Below, one piece after another: positions 27,501 to 36,762 of a DNA stretch of 64,000 nucleotides. The notes below the pieces were generated by a model. The model saw only the letters and a program-made list of their open reading frames with translations, had not been told where the DNA came from and ran no database searches. The stretch comes from Winogradskyella psychrotolerans. GTDB taxonomy: Bacteria > Bacteroidota > Bacteroidia > Flavobacteriales > Flavobacteriaceae. The DNA lies in assembly GCF_018860565.1 (NCBI RefSeq), contig NZ_JAHKPS010000028.1, positions 1 through 64,000 on the forward strand. The letters run 5' to 3'. The translations under genes and the position numbers were made by a program. Numbering within the stretch: the stretch's first letter is position 1; each line of letters begins with the position of its first letter.

Positions 27501-30500
27501 TGACTTGTATTTATCTCTACATCATCATAAGGAATCTCTTCTGGATTGTTAAATCCGTTTTCATCTAACACTCCATCAACAACATTATAAAACACAGGGT
27601 CTGGGTCACTTAAAGTCCCTTGAGAAATACCAAGCGCTTTAATTTTTTGTAAAAACTCTAGAGGAATGTTTATTTCATTCTGGCTTGGCCAGATTTCTTC
27701 AGCAGTTGGATTTGCACTTAAATTAGCAGATTTTAATAAAGGAACTTCTATTTGATAATAATTTTGAGTAAAATCATTACCCATTCTTATAAAACCAACT
27801 AACTCTCCAGAATCTAGCTGAGATCCTTCTTGTGCTCTGGCATGTAAAAACATACGTAGTTTTTTATACTGACGCATATCTACATTAATATTTTTAAATA
27901 CACCACGAGAATCTGCAGGCTCTAAGTCACAAGCTTGTATTACTAAAGACTGTTCATTTTGTCTAATAATACTGTTATTATTATTAAGTTCTTCTTGTGT
28001 TACACCAGGAGGAGTTTTATAACTTGGATTATCTTGTACACTAACAACTCCTACACTAAACTCAGTTGGTTCATTTTCATGATCTGCAACAGAGTCATCA
28101 TCTAAAGGTAATTGATAACGTCTCCAATCACTACGTACTAAATCTAAAGAAGCAAAACGCATAACTGTTTTTTCTGTAAAATCTGACACATATAAACGTG
28201 CAAAACGAACAGAACGTATATCTGAAATACCACCAACACGCTTAGTTTCTTCGTTAATAGGAATTCTAAATTGATACCATTTTACATCACTTCTTACGTC
28301 TCCATTAGGTAGTGTAACTGAAAAATCTTGTTTTATATCATTAATATAAGGGTTACTTATATTTAAACTTGAAGGTGTAATATCCAATTCATACTCAAAA
28401 TAACTATCAATAGTATTCATGGTATTATCTCTATTGATATCTTCTACATCTGGTTGGGTTGTAGACCCTCTATTAGTATCTGTAAAGACATCTGGTGTAT
28501 TTCCTTCTAAACCATTGTATTTTTTGTAACGTTCAAAAATATCTCCATCAGTATTTAAATAGTATGTATAATTATCATTTGAAGGGTCATCACCAAACTG
28601 CCCTCCAAATTCAGCTATTTCTTCTGCATCATTAAATCCATCATAACCAACATCCTGATTTGCACGTTCTGTTCCTGTAGTTCCAAACGTATAAATTAGT
28701 GATTGATTTTGTGGTACAACACCTCCAAAGGACGTTCGTGTTAACGTAGAAACATCTCCATCTTCTGGTAAACCATTTTCATATTGTTTTTTACCATCTT
28801 TTAAAACATCTTCCGAAATATTACCAAGATTTATAAATAATTTACCTCCAGAATTAGTTGGGTTATCTAAAAAGGGATCTTGCACCCAAAATTCGATATA
28901 TTCGACATTAGCCTGTTCAAAATCGGTTGATGTAATAGGTCTCATTATACCAGCCCAACTATCGGCAGGATTATCTATCACATTATCTGCTGCAGCTGGG
29001 TCGAAGTTATAAGGACCACGTTCTCTAGGATAATATGCTAAATCTAAAGTATTGATTACTGATGTTTGTCCTTGTACAATATCTTGATTAAAGATTTCGT
29101 CAATAAAAACACGACGTGTATATAAATCTGAAATATCATCATCTGTAATGCCACCTGGACGTTGATTACTATAAAAAATAGGATCAATGGTGTACCAATT
29201 TAAAAGTGCTCTTCCGAAACCATTTTCAATTCTCTTATCATTAATTGGATCATTTTCATCTACTCCATTAACCGTAAGTGGCCTACTAGATAAAGACCAA
29301 GATAAAGGGCTTAACAAATCTATAGCTCCTTGTGTACCCTCAAAATCATCTATATAAGCGGTGGCTTCTCCATTAAAATCTGCACCATTTGAAGCTCCTG
29401 GTAATAAGTAAGCAAATTCACCTCTTAAAGACAAATTAGAAGGGACATCTGTATCTATATTTGGCAATTTATTTACCATACGTGTTAGAAATGGAACTTC
29501 TGTTGAGTAATTTCCATTAAAACCAAAAATGGTATTATTAATAGGCTCTGAATTAAAATTGGCCTTTTGTGTTATTGGTCGTTCATTAAGATTTAATAAA
29601 GTCGCACCTAAAACAAAGTTTTCGTTGAATTGGTGCTCTACATTAATTCCTGTAAAACGTTTTGTTTGTTGTCCAAAAACGGCATTATTTTCAACCGAAA
29701 CATTAATTGGTGTGTTTGATGCTTTTAAAGCTTCATCTAAAATCTCTACACGTCCTAATTGATAATTCACTGTGTAATCAACACCTTCAACAAGTTGACG
29801 TCCACCTGCAGTTACTCTAACCGAACCTCTTGGCACATTAAAAGCACCAATAGGAATACCACTATCTCCACCACTGCTTTTAAAACGTCCTTTTATTTGA
29901 AATTTATTCTTTTCAGCTTCATCTAAGGCTTGCGTCTTAGTAGTCTTATAAAGTAAATCGTAAACGTATTTTTCTTGATTTGGATTGGTATAGGTTGTTG
30001 CGTCATAATTTCCTGGGTTAGAAGGATCATCTAATACATCAAATAAATAACGACCAAAAGGTTCTGTTTTTGTAAAAATAATTTTTCCGTTCTGAGATAA
30101 TACAGTAATTCCTTCTACATAATCAAAGAAACCATCTCCGCGTTCTTGTGGATCATTGTTAAAGTTTAATCGGTCTAAATGAAACAATCGAATTAATGGT
30201 GTTTCTTCAATTACAGTATCATCATCAGGAATATTAGACGTATTATTATCAAAGAGAGGAAACGTGGTCCCTTCTATTGGTTTTATATAATTTAATGCTG
30301 AAGATTCTGTATAAAAAATATTAAGTTTAAAATCTTCTTGACTGAGTTGAAATGCTCCAGTATCATAAATGTTTTTCATCATTAAATCCCAAATTGGCTC
30401 ATTTACAGATGTAACTGCACTTTTCAACATTTTTAAGATTAAACTTTGATTATTTACAACTTGATTTCCTGAGGTATTTTCATCTACTACTGTAGCCTCT

Positions 30501-31963
30501 ACACCATCATTTGCAAATTCACCTACCTGATATACTTGTCCTCCAATTGTATATTGAAATGCTACTGCTAGAACTTCATCATTTTGTAAACGTTGATTTA
30601 AAGAGATATACCCTAATTCGGTATTTAAAAAATACTCTTGTCCTTCTTGTAATTTTCTTGCAGATTCTAATTTACCGTAATCAAAACCTTCATTTACATT
30701 AACTGTATTTACACCACTTTCTACATTCGTAATATTTCTAACAGCTTCCGTTAAAAAAGAACCTGCGCCTCCTATATTTGTTGGATCAAACGCATTATTT
30801 TTATTGTTAGGTCTTGCTCCTGGATTGGTTACAAAATTCGCTGGATATGAGTCAAGTCCTATGTTTTCAATAGTAGATTCACCTAAATCTTGAAATGCAA
30901 CAATATTTCTAACATTGTCGGTTTGGTTATTTCTATTGGTTACCCATACTTCTGCTCTTGTTATTTGAAGTCCTTGATTATCTATAAAAGGGTATTGTCT
31001 TAAGGCTTTATCGTAGTTTTCCCTAAAGTATTGTGCTAAGAAAAAGTGTCTGTTTTCGTCGTAATCTCTTGCAAAAAACTCAAACTCTTCAACCGTACCA
31101 CCTCCTTCTGCTACTACAGATTTTGACTGTGATTGTTGCTCAGAAAACACTGCTGTAACTCTAGTTTTACCAAATTGCAATTCGGTTTTAACACCAAATA
31201 AACTTTGCGCTCCCGTAATTAAAGAACTATTTAATGGCATATTAACGTTACCAACTTCAATTTTTCTAATGATATCGTCTTCTGTTGGAGTGTATTCTAA
31301 TTTTACAACTTGTTGAAAATCGAAAGTTGCTTCAGTATCATAGTTTGCTGTTACTTGAAGCCTCGTTCCTACTTTACCTAATAAACTTAAACTAATTCTC
31401 TGATCAAAATCGAATGTAAAGTTAGTTCTGTTTCTTGGCGAAAAGGATGGATTATCTTGTTTAGAAAACAGCACACCTAAATCAACTTCAACCGAACCTT
31501 GAGGTACTACATTTATTGTATTACCACCAAATATAGTTTCAAACAATCCTGAATTCACATAAAACTCTGGTAATAAATTCTTTTGATTTTCTTCTGAACC
31601 TTCTTTTTGTCCAGCTTTAGCATCAGCCATTTTCTTGTAATAGGCTTTTAATTTTTCTTGTAAAACCAGCTTTTGAAATTCATCTGGAGTTAGAATTAAT
31701 GGATAATTGATGTTAAACGCGCCTATTTTTTCAGTGTAGATATAACGATCTAAAATGGGATCGTAAGTATATTTTGCAACAATACTATTTGGGTTAGGCA
31801 TGTTAAGCTTACCTAAAGCGTATGTTGTTTTAGTTGAATCTTGTGCTGTTTCTGTTTCCGTTTCTTGTGCTAAAACTGAATTACCTATTAGCAACATAAA
31901 AGCTAATACGCAATAAAATTGGATGGAAAGTGGTTGCTTATGGATAGTAGTATTCAATTGCAT
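24593..31963 (-). CDS. sprA: Type IX secretion / gliding motility outer membrane protein SprA
   Basis: A 2456-residue protein, the right size for SprA (Sov in Porphyromonas), the giant 36-strand barrel that forms the T9SS outer membrane channel. The signal peptide ends near NSVLAQ. The early region has the conserved PEFYVNSGLFETIFGGNTIN and FDFDQRISLSLLGKVGTRLQ. A middle block includes LRGEFAYLLPGASNG and DDFEGTQGAIDL. The C-terminus is typical barrel, ending TSIRSGFTLRYNFGN. Its start shares one base with the stop of ruvA. With remB nearby, this locus serves protein export and gliding, and would export clients such as the protein at 1-1987. Confidence 0.96.
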   Translation of the reverse strand: MQLNTTIHKQPLSIQFYCVLAFMLLIGNSVLAQETETETAQDSTKTTYALGKLNMPNPNSIVAKYTYDPILDRYIYTEKIGAFNINYPLILTPDEFQKLVLQEKLKAYYKKMADAKAGQKEGSEENQKNLLPEFYVNSGLFETIFGGNTINVVPQGSVEVDLGVLFSKQDNPSFSPRNRTNFTFDFDQRISLSLLGKVGTRLQVTANYDTEATFDFQQVVKLEYTPTEDDIIRKIEVGNVNMPLNSSLITGAQSLFGVKTELQFGKTRVTAVFSEQQSQSKSVVAEGGGTVEEFEFFARDYDENRHFFLAQYFRENYDKALRQYPFIDNQGLQITRAEVWVTNRNNQTDNVRNIVAFQDLGESTIENIGLDSYPANFVTNPGARPNNKNNAFDPTNIGGAGSFLTEAVRNITNVESGVNTVNVNEGFDYGKLESARKLQEGQEYFLNTELGYISLNQRLQNDEVLAVAFQYTIGGQVYQVGEFANDGVEATVVDENTSGNQVVNNQSLILKMLKSAVTSVNEPIWDLMMKNIYDTGAFQLSQEDFKLNIFYTESSALNYIKPIEGTTFPLFDNNTSNIPDDDTVIEETPLIRLFHLDRLNFNNDPQERGDGFFDYVEGITVLSQNGKIIFTKTEPFGRYLFDVLDDPSNPGNYDATTYTNPNQEKYVYDLLYKTTKTQALDEAEKNKFQIKGRFKSSGGDSGIPIGAFNVPRGSVRVTAGGRQLVEGVDYTVNYQLGRVEILDEALKASNTPINVSVENNAVFGQQTKRFTGINVEHQFNENFVLGATLLNLNERPITQKANFNSEPINNTIFGFNGNYSTEVPFLTRMVNKLPNIDTDVPSNLSLRGEFAYLLPGASNGADFNGEATAYIDDFEGTQGAIDLLSPLSWSLSSRPLTVNGVDENDPINDKRIENGFGRALLNWYTIDPIFYSNQRPGGITDDDISDLYTRRVFIDEIFNQDIVQGQTSVINTLDLAYYPRERGPYNFDPAAADNVIDNPADSWAGIMRPITSTDFEQANVEYIEFWVQDPFLDNPTNSGGKLFINLGNISEDVLKDGKKQYENGLPEDGDVSTLTRTSFGGVVPQNQSLIYTFGTTGTERANQDVGYDGFNDAEEIAEFGGQFGDDPSNDNYTYYLNTDGDIFERYKKYNGLEGNTPDVFTDTNRGSTTQPDVEDINRDNTMNTIDSYFEYELDITPSSLNISNPYINDIKQDFSVTLPNGDVRSDVKWYQFRIPINEETKRVGGISDIRSVRFARLYVSDFTEKTVMRFASLDLVRSDWRRYQLPLDDDSVADHENEPTEFSVGVVSVQDNPSYKTPPGVTQEELNNNNSIIRQNEQSLVIQACDLEPADSRGVFKNINVDMRQYKKLRMFLHARAQEGSQLDSGELVGFIRMGNDFTQNYYQIEVPLLKSANLSANPTAEEIWPSQNEINIPLEFLQKIKALGISQGTLSDPDPVFYNVVDGVLDENGFNNPEEIPYDDVEINTSQQRIAIKGNPNFGDIRVLMIGVKNGNLGDSMDNACGEVWFNELRMSDMDNEGGWAAVASMDTQIADFASISATGRRSTIGFGGVEQGPSERSLEDVQQYDVVTNIQLGQLLPKKWGVQIPFNYAQSEELVTPKFDQFYNDLTLESRLDAAGSSSEEDRIREQSEDYTKRQSINFIGVRKQKTGDAKKRFYDVENLTFNYSYNKVQHRDFEIENALDQTVRAGANYNYSFEPLKVEPFKKNDSLFTGKHWKILKDFNLNLLPSNFSVNTDINRQFSKQKFREVELGGNNIGIEELFRRNYTFDFQYAINYNLTDALSLNFTAANTNIVRNYFVDDRINGLQDPDLNVWDGFFDFGDPNFQTQQLQVNYELPLYKIPALSFLKATYAYNGAFQWQKGSDLNEGLQVEDIDNPGVFNTYNLGNSIQNSNTHNINSTLNMETLYKTLGLVRKGKSKSAGRGRSTAANRRSVSPSNAASDNEDGKDPNKLSVGKKAYNTMIDVVTMVKRIQFNYSENNGTFLPGYMPTPGFIGTLKPTVGYTFGSQSDIRSLAARNGWLTNFPDFNQQYTEVQNKSLDYAVNIEPMRDLKIDLTGNRTYAENYTENFRVEDYLDASGNIVDVENGELGDGIRDYRPLTPNTFGNFNISTAIIKTAFSKSDENQSAAFDDFRANRLIIANRLAKQAGININDSANLDAEGYPLGFGKNSQRVLLPAFLSAYQGTNPEKVSTDAFRDIPIPNWTLKYTGLMKIPWFKKTFRRFSVQHGYRSNYTINQFRTNLDYVSPNYNFRADEVENTEAVDQSGNFKNEILFSNINLEEQFSPLIRLDFEMKNSIKVLAEVKTDRTLSLSFDNNLMTEIQGKEYTLGLGYRFKDLRIRSALAGPKQIIKSDLNMRADISVRDNKTIIRYLDLENNQITAGQTIWGLKYTADYAFSKNLTAIFYFDYSFSDFAISTSFPQTSIRSGFTLRYNFGN

Positions 31964-32544
31964 TATAAGTTTTTAAGAGCTTCTTTAATAATTTGCTCTA
32001 CAAGGGCTTCTGGTTGGGCTTGTAAAATTCTATCAACAACTTTTTCGGATTGTTTTTTATTAAATCCTAAAACGTCTAAAGCAGATAACGCTTCATCTTT
32101 GTGCGTATTGTTTGGCTTTAAAGAAAGTTCGTCTATACCATACACTTTTAACACTTTATCCTTTAAGTCTATGATAACACGCTGCGCCGTTTTTGCACCA
32201 ATTCCTTTTACACTTTGAATTAATGCCACGTCTCCTCCTGCAATACCGTCTTTTACTTGGTCTGGAGTTAGTGATGACAACATTGTACGTGCTATATTAG
32301 CTCCAATTCCACTAACAGAAATTAATAGTTTGAAAATTTCACGTTCTATTTTAGACGAAAAACCATAAAGACTGTGTGAATCTTCGCGAACTTGAAGATA
32401 CGTATAAAGTCTTAAATGTTCTTTATCTGGAATCTGAGAAAATGTATGAAGCGATATATTAATAAAATATCCTACTCCATTGCAATCTATAACAACATCT
32501 GTCGGATTCTTTTCAACAAGTTTGCCTTCTATCTGTGTAATCAT
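31963..32544 (-). CDS. ruvA: Holliday junction branch migration protein RuvA
   Basis: A 193-residue protein: an N-terminal OB-fold (MITQIEGKLVEKNPTDVVID), two helix-hairpin-helix motifs (LLISVSGIGANIARTML and LIQSVKGIGAKTAQRVIIDL) and a C-terminal RuvB-contacting helix domain (about 145-193). RuvA tetramers bind four-way junctions and load the RuvB motor; ruvB is at 40155-41177. The stop overlaps the sprA start by one base, so the two are probably cotranscribed, an order kept in Flavobacteriaceae. Confidence 0.95.
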   Translation of the reverse strand: MITQIEGKLVEKNPTDVVIDCNGVGYFINISLHTFSQIPDKEHLRLYTYLQVREDSHSLYGFSSKIEREIFKLLISVSGIGANIARTMLSSLTPDQVKDGIAGGDVALIQSVKGIGAKTAQRVIIDLKDKVLKVYGIDELSLKPNNTHKDEALSALDVLGFNKKQSEKVVDRILQAQPEALVEQIIKEALKNL

Positions 32545-32566
32545 TTATAACGAAAAGTTAAAAAAC

Positions 32567-32574
32567 CAAATGTA
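32567..32574 (-). promoter_or_regulatory. Possible -7 element upstream of ruvA
   Basis: Minus-strand TACATTTG matches the -7 box, about 22 bases before the ruvA ATG. The nearest TTG is 24 bases upstream, a little far, so support is moderate. Confidence 0.4.
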
Positions 32575-32622
32575 ATAAAATTATTTTCATTTAGAGGACA
32601 AGATTAGTTACTAAGAAAATGT

Positions 32623-34905
32623 CTATTTCTGCTGTCTTCGCTCTCGTTCTTGAGCATCTACAACTGCAATAGCGGTCATATTTACAATTTCGTCAACACT
32701 TGCTCCTAATTGTAAAATATGCACTGGTTTTCGCATTCCCATCATAATAGGACCAATAGACTCTGATTTATTAAGTTCTTTTAATAGTTTATAAGTAATA
32801 TTTGCAGCATCCAAATTTGGAAAAATAAGTGTATTCACTTTGCGACCTGCTAATTTTGAAAACGGAAAAATATCTTGAAGCATTTTAGCATTTAAAGCAA
32901 AATCGGTTTGTAATTCTCCGTCTACCACCATTTCTGGGTAAGCTTTATGTAAATAAGCTACGGCTTCTTTTACTTTTTCTGCTCGTGGATTTTCTGAAGA
33001 TCCAAAATTAGAATATGAAATCATAGCCGTTACAGGTTCTATACCAAACATTTTTGTAACTCTAGCGGTCATACGTGCAATCTTAGCCAAATCTTGAGCT
33101 GTTGGATCTATATTAATTGATGTATCACTTAAAAACATTGGACCACGTTGCGTCATCATTAGGTTTGTAGTGGCAACCCTTGTTACTCCATCTGCCATAC
33201 CAATTAACTCTAGCATAGGCTTTACTACCGATGGATAATTACGTGAATACCCCGTAACTAATGCGTCTGCATCTCCTACATTAACCATCATGGCTGCAAA
33301 ATAATTACGTTCTCGCATTTTCTTTTCGGCAGAATAGATAGTTACACCTTGACGTTTGCGTTTTTTCCAATAAGCTTTTGCATAGTGATTTTTGCGCTCT
33401 AACTCTTCATCTGACTTTGGATCGATTATAGGTACATCGGCATCAAATTCAATTTCCTCCATCAATGTGATGATAGTCTCTTTACGTCCTAATAAAATTG
33501 GATGAGCAACCCCTTCTTCATAAGCTATTTGAGCTGCTTTTAAAACATCAAGCTGGTCGGCTTCTGCAAAAACTACACGTTTTGGATTTGTTTTGGCTCT
33601 TCCTAATAGCAGACGTACCAATTTATTATCTGAACCTAGACGTTCTAATAATGAATTTTTATAGCGATCCCAATCTTCAATTGGTTCTTTAGCAACTCCA
33701 CTCTCCATTGCTGCTTTAGCAACAGCTGGTGGAACTACTGCTATTAGTCTTGGATCAAAAGGTTTTGGAATGATGTACTCTTTACCAAAAGTTAATTTTG
33801 TTTCTGCATAAGCTATATTCACCTGTTCAGGAACAGATTCTTTGGCTAAATCTGATAAAGCTTTAACAGCTGCCATTTTCATTGCTTCGTTAATCTTTGT
33901 TGCTCTCACATCTAGAGCTCCTCTAAAAATAAAAGGGAATCCTAGAACATTATTAACTTGGTTAGGATGATCACTACGACCTGTTGCCATAATAATATCA
34001 TCTCTAGTATCAATTGCGAGTTGGTATTTTATTTCTGGATTAGGATTAGCCATAGCAAACACAATTGGGTTTGCTGCCATAGATTTTAACATCTCTGGCG
34101 TTACAATATCTGGCTGAGATAGACCGACAAACACATCTGCATTTTGCATAGCTTCATCTAAAGTATCTATTCTACGGTGAGTTGCAAACTCAGCTTTTTC
34201 TGGTGTTAAATTAGTTCTATCGTCTCTAATAACACCTTTGCTATCTAGCATTACAATATTTTCGCGCTTAGCACCAAAGGCTTGGTACAATCTTGTACAA
34301 GAAATAGCAGCTGCTCCTGCTCCACTAACTACAATTTTGACTTCTTCAATATTTTTATTTGCAATCTCTATGGCATTAATTAAAGCTGCTGCTGAAATAA
34401 TAGCTGTTCCATGCTGATCATCATGCATTACAGGAATGTCTAATTCTTCCTTTAGTCGACGTTCAATTTCAAAGGCTTCAGGTGCTTTTATGTCTTCAAG
34501 ATTAATACCACCAAAAGTTGGTGCTATATTTTTTACCGTAGCAATAAATTCTTCTATATTTTCAGTATCCACTTCAATATCAAACACATCGATATCCGCA
34601 AATATTTTGAAGAGTAAACCTTTACCTTCCATGACTGGTTTAGAAGCTTCTGGCCCTATATTTCCTAATCCTAAAACTGCTGTTCCGTTAGAGATCACAG
34701 CCACTAAGTTTCCTTTAGCTGTGTACTTGTAAACGTTTTCAACATTTTTTTCAATTTCTAAACAAGGCTCAGCCACACCAGGAGAATAGGCCAAGGACAA
34801 ATCGCGTTGCGAGGCATATTTTTTAGTGGGAACTACTTTTATTTTACCAGGAGTTGGTTTTGCATGATATACTAGGGCTTCTATACGTTTACTTTGTTTG
34901 CTCAT
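32623..34905 (-). CDS. maeB: NADP-dependent malic enzyme with phosphotransacetylase-like domain
   Basis: A 760-residue two-domain protein. Residues 1 to about 430 are malic enzyme, with SQRDLSLAYSPGVAEPCLEI, the catalytic region AVLGLGNIGPEASKPVMEGK and VMHDDQHGTAIISAAALINA, and the nucleotide-binding VSGAGAAAISC. Residues about 430-760 resemble phosphotransacetylase (FAEADQLDVLKAA; DALVTGYSRNYPS), which in MaeB is regulatory and senses acetyl-CoA. It decarboxylates malate to pyruvate and makes NADPH. Length fits E. coli MaeB (759). A -7 promoter box lies about 20 bases upstream. Confidence 0.95.
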   Translation of the reverse strand: MSKQSKRIEALVYHAKPTPGKIKVVPTKKYASQRDLSLAYSPGVAEPCLEIEKNVENVYKYTAKGNLVAVISNGTAVLGLGNIGPEASKPVMEGKGLLFKIFADIDVFDIEVDTENIEEFIATVKNIAPTFGGINLEDIKAPEAFEIERRLKEELDIPVMHDDQHGTAIISAAALINAIEIANKNIEEVKIVVSGAGAAAISCTRLYQAFGAKRENIVMLDSKGVIRDDRTNLTPEKAEFATHRRIDTLDEAMQNADVFVGLSQPDIVTPEMLKSMAANPIVFAMANPNPEIKYQLAIDTRDDIIMATGRSDHPNQVNNVLGFPFIFRGALDVRATKINEAMKMAAVKALSDLAKESVPEQVNIAYAETKLTFGKEYIIPKPFDPRLIAVVPPAVAKAAMESGVAKEPIEDWDRYKNSLLERLGSDNKLVRLLLGRAKTNPKRVVFAEADQLDVLKAAQIAYEEGVAHPILLGRKETIITLMEEIEFDADVPIIDPKSDEELERKNHYAKAYWKKRKRQGVTIYSAEKKMRERNYFAAMMVNVGDADALVTGYSRNYPSVVKPMLELIGMADGVTRVATTNLMMTQRGPMFLSDTSINIDPTAQDLAKIARMTARVTKMFGIEPVTAMISYSNFGSSENPRAEKVKEAVAYLHKAYPEMVVDGELQTDFALNAKMLQDIFPFSKLAGRKVNTLIFPNLDAANITYKLLKELNKSESIGPIMMGMRKPVHILQLGASVDEIVNMTAIAVVDAQERERRQQK

Positions 34906-34925
34906 AATCTAAATGAAATAAGACA

Positions 34926-34933
34926 CAAAGATA
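34926..34933 (-). promoter_or_regulatory. -7 promoter element of maeB
   Basis: Minus-strand TATCTTTG matches TAnnTTTG about 20 bases before the maeB ATG. No clear -33 TTG is seen. Confidence 0.45.
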
Positions 34934-34967
34934 GGTAATGAAAGCGAAAATTATTCGATTGAAAAGT

Positions 34968-35713
34968 TTATCGTTTTAAAATTTCCCTAAACTGATAAAA
35001 GAAACGCTCTATTAACCTTAAATCTTCGGTTATAATTTCTGCTGCACCTCGCATTTCTTGTTTAAATTCTATTTCTTTGTTGTAAGACGATATCATCTTT
35101 TCTGGCAATGAAACATCAACAAAATACAAGCCTTCTTTATCTGGAATAAGCGATATGTTTTTAACAGTTCCGTTTAAAACACCAAATTCAGTATCTGGAT
35201 AGTTTTCTAATTTAATATTTACGTTTTGCCCTATTTTAATTTTACCAGAATTATGTGCAGGTGTTTTTAGTTTAGCTATATAAGATGTATTCTCACTTGG
35301 AATTATGGTAAACACCAAATCACCTTGATTCACTGTTTGATTGGTGTCCCAAAAATTTAAAAAGAGACCTTACCATTAATGTTTGAGCTTAACACATATT
35401 GAAACTCCCAATCTTTAATCGCTTTTTTAAGTTGATTAAAAGATTGAATCACATTTTTCAGCAAAGTCATTTCTTCTTTTACACGATTTATTTCTGTGCC
35501 TTTTGAAGTCATGTTAACATTACTTATACCTTCTTTTATTTGCGATATTGAGGCTTCAAAATTTTTAAAATTACGTTCGGCTTGTGCATATTGCAATTGC
35601 TTATTTTCATAATCTTGTGCAGAAATCACACCTTTTTCGTATAATGTGGTTTGTCGGTTTAAATCTTTTAGATTGAATTCTAATTCTGTTTTATGTACAA
35701 CCTTCTGCACCAT
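34968..35713 (-). pseudogene. Truncated, frameshifted HlyD-type peptide-export adaptor
   Basis: Two adjacent frames encode consecutive parts of one HlyD family adaptor. The first (35713-35357) has the coiled-coil hairpin LYEKGVISAQDYENKQLQYA and ends at VSSNINGKVSF-like SNINGKVSF. The second (before 35333 down to 34968) continues with LNFWDTNQTVNQGDLVFTII and NSGKIKIGQNVNIKLENYPD. Restoring one T in the run near 35364 joins them as KVSFLNFWDTNQ. The N-terminal membrane helix and first lipoyl half are missing: homology begins near ELEFNLKDLNRQ, right beside a tiny peptide gene. Such adaptors in Bacteroidota usually pair with peptidase-containing ABC transporters for bacteriocin or RiPP export; no such transporter is in the window. 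Confidence 0.8.
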
Positions 35714-35786
35714 TCAAAAGTCTTAATTGATTTTTGTTTAGCAATGTAGAATCATTGCTCTTTCTAAATTCACTTAACGTTTTCAT
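35691..35786 (-). CDS. 31-codon ORF resembling a RiPP/bacteriocin leader, probably truncated
   Basis: A short frame reads MKTLSEFRKSNDSTLLN then KNQLRLLNGAEGCT and stops. The pattern resembles leaders of Bacteroidota natural-product precursors: a Lys-rich start, LLNKNQL, then L-NG followed by a cysteine, where family leaders have a Gly-Gly cleavage site. It stands directly upstream of the HlyD adaptor remnant and overlaps its first codons in another frame. The core peptide appears to have been cut off by the deletion that removed the adaptor's N-terminus. Coding status is judged from composition and context only; a chance ORF is possible. Confidence 0.4.
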   Translation of the reverse strand: MKTLSEFRKSNDSTLLNKNQLRLLNGAEGCT

Positions 35787-35795
35787 ATATTTAAA

Positions 35796-36665
35796 TTAAT
35801 ACTCTTCTTTAATAAACAAACCAGCTTTATATCTATTCTCATCCACAATATTCTTTCCAATTTTAGAGCTGTATTCAATATTGGATGATTTTTTTTTAAA
35901 GAATAAATAAGTATCATAAACTGTTTTATAAACCATCACTGGACACGTACCCATTTTTATGAATTCTAGCAACTTTGGCAAAATATACTCCTCTTTAAAT
36001 TTATTATCACAATGGGTTAAAACCGTAGTTAACTCAATAAAAACATTTTGATCAACAGAAGTGTTTCCAATTAGAGAATGGCTTGGATAACCATATTTCT
36101 CAAAAATCGTCATTATAGCTCTAGAGTTTATTACATCTGCAGATTTCATTTTTTCAACCCTATCAGATCCACTATAGCTTCGTCTATACTTTTGATCTCT
36201 TTTAGTCATTTCCTGAATCATTTTTCTTAAACCTATATTTAAACTAGATATATATCGCTGCCTTAATAATTTGTAAACATCTTCATCAATACCAGACTTC
36301 AAATACACTTTTTTTAATACTTCATGCTCATTTATCCATTCTATTGGATAACCTAATTTTTCTATTAAAACTTTCATTATCTTAAATTCACTATAACAAG
36401 AGTTAGAATTTTCAGCAGCAATTATATAATTAACAAAATCAAAAGGCACTATCTGGTCGATAGGTTGAAATTTATTATACAAATTTTTATAGATTTCATA
36501 TGCCTCAAGATAATTTTCTTTTTCGATTAATCTGTTTGCAATATGTGCTTCCTGATAATAAGGCAAATAATCTACTACTTTATCTTTATTCCTGCTTTGA
36601 GCCTGTAAGAAAAATATACTAGTAGTTAAAAGTAGAAGTAATAATAAATAGGTCTTTTTTTTCAT
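35796..36665 (-). CDS. Secreted protein with DUF6624-like domain
   Basis: A 289-residue protein with a leucine-rich signal peptide (YLLLLLLLTTSIFFLQAQ). Residues about 25-140 look like short helical repeats (ANRLIEKENYLEAYEIYKNL). From about 150 the pattern IQEMTKRDQKYRR, then DVINSRAIMTIFEKYGYPSH, then TTVLTHCDNKFKEE resembles DUF6624 proteins: DQ-YR, D--N, YG-P and a later H-D. These are found in many Bacteroidota without a known function. Its stop is 10 bases ahead of the leader-like peptide gene on the same strand. It may have belonged to the same accessory locus, where it is the only intact long gene. Confidence 0.65.
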   Translation of the reverse strand: MKKKTYLLLLLLLTTSIFFLQAQSRNKDKVVDYLPYYQEAHIANRLIEKENYLEAYEIYKNLYNKFQPIDQIVPFDFVNYIIAAENSNSCYSEFKIMKVLIEKLGYPIEWINEHEVLKKVYLKSGIDEDVYKLLRQRYISSLNIGLRKMIQEMTKRDQKYRRSYSGSDRVEKMKSADVINSRAIMTIFEKYGYPSHSLIGNTSVDQNVFIELTTVLTHCDNKFKEEYILPKLLEFIKMGTCPVMVYKTVYDTYLFFKKKSSNIEYSSKIGKNIVDENRYKAGLFIKEEY

Positions 36666-36762
36666 ATAAAAATATTGTAGTGAAATGAAAGAATAAAATT
36701 AGCTTATTAAAAATAAGAAATAACAAGCAAAAGCATACTTTTAGGTGGTCGAAAACGGAAAT

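Noticed and set aside
26001-30702. Short plus-strand frames opposite sprA
   Set aside because: They have no start context or family resemblance, and sprA is clearly coding over the whole length.
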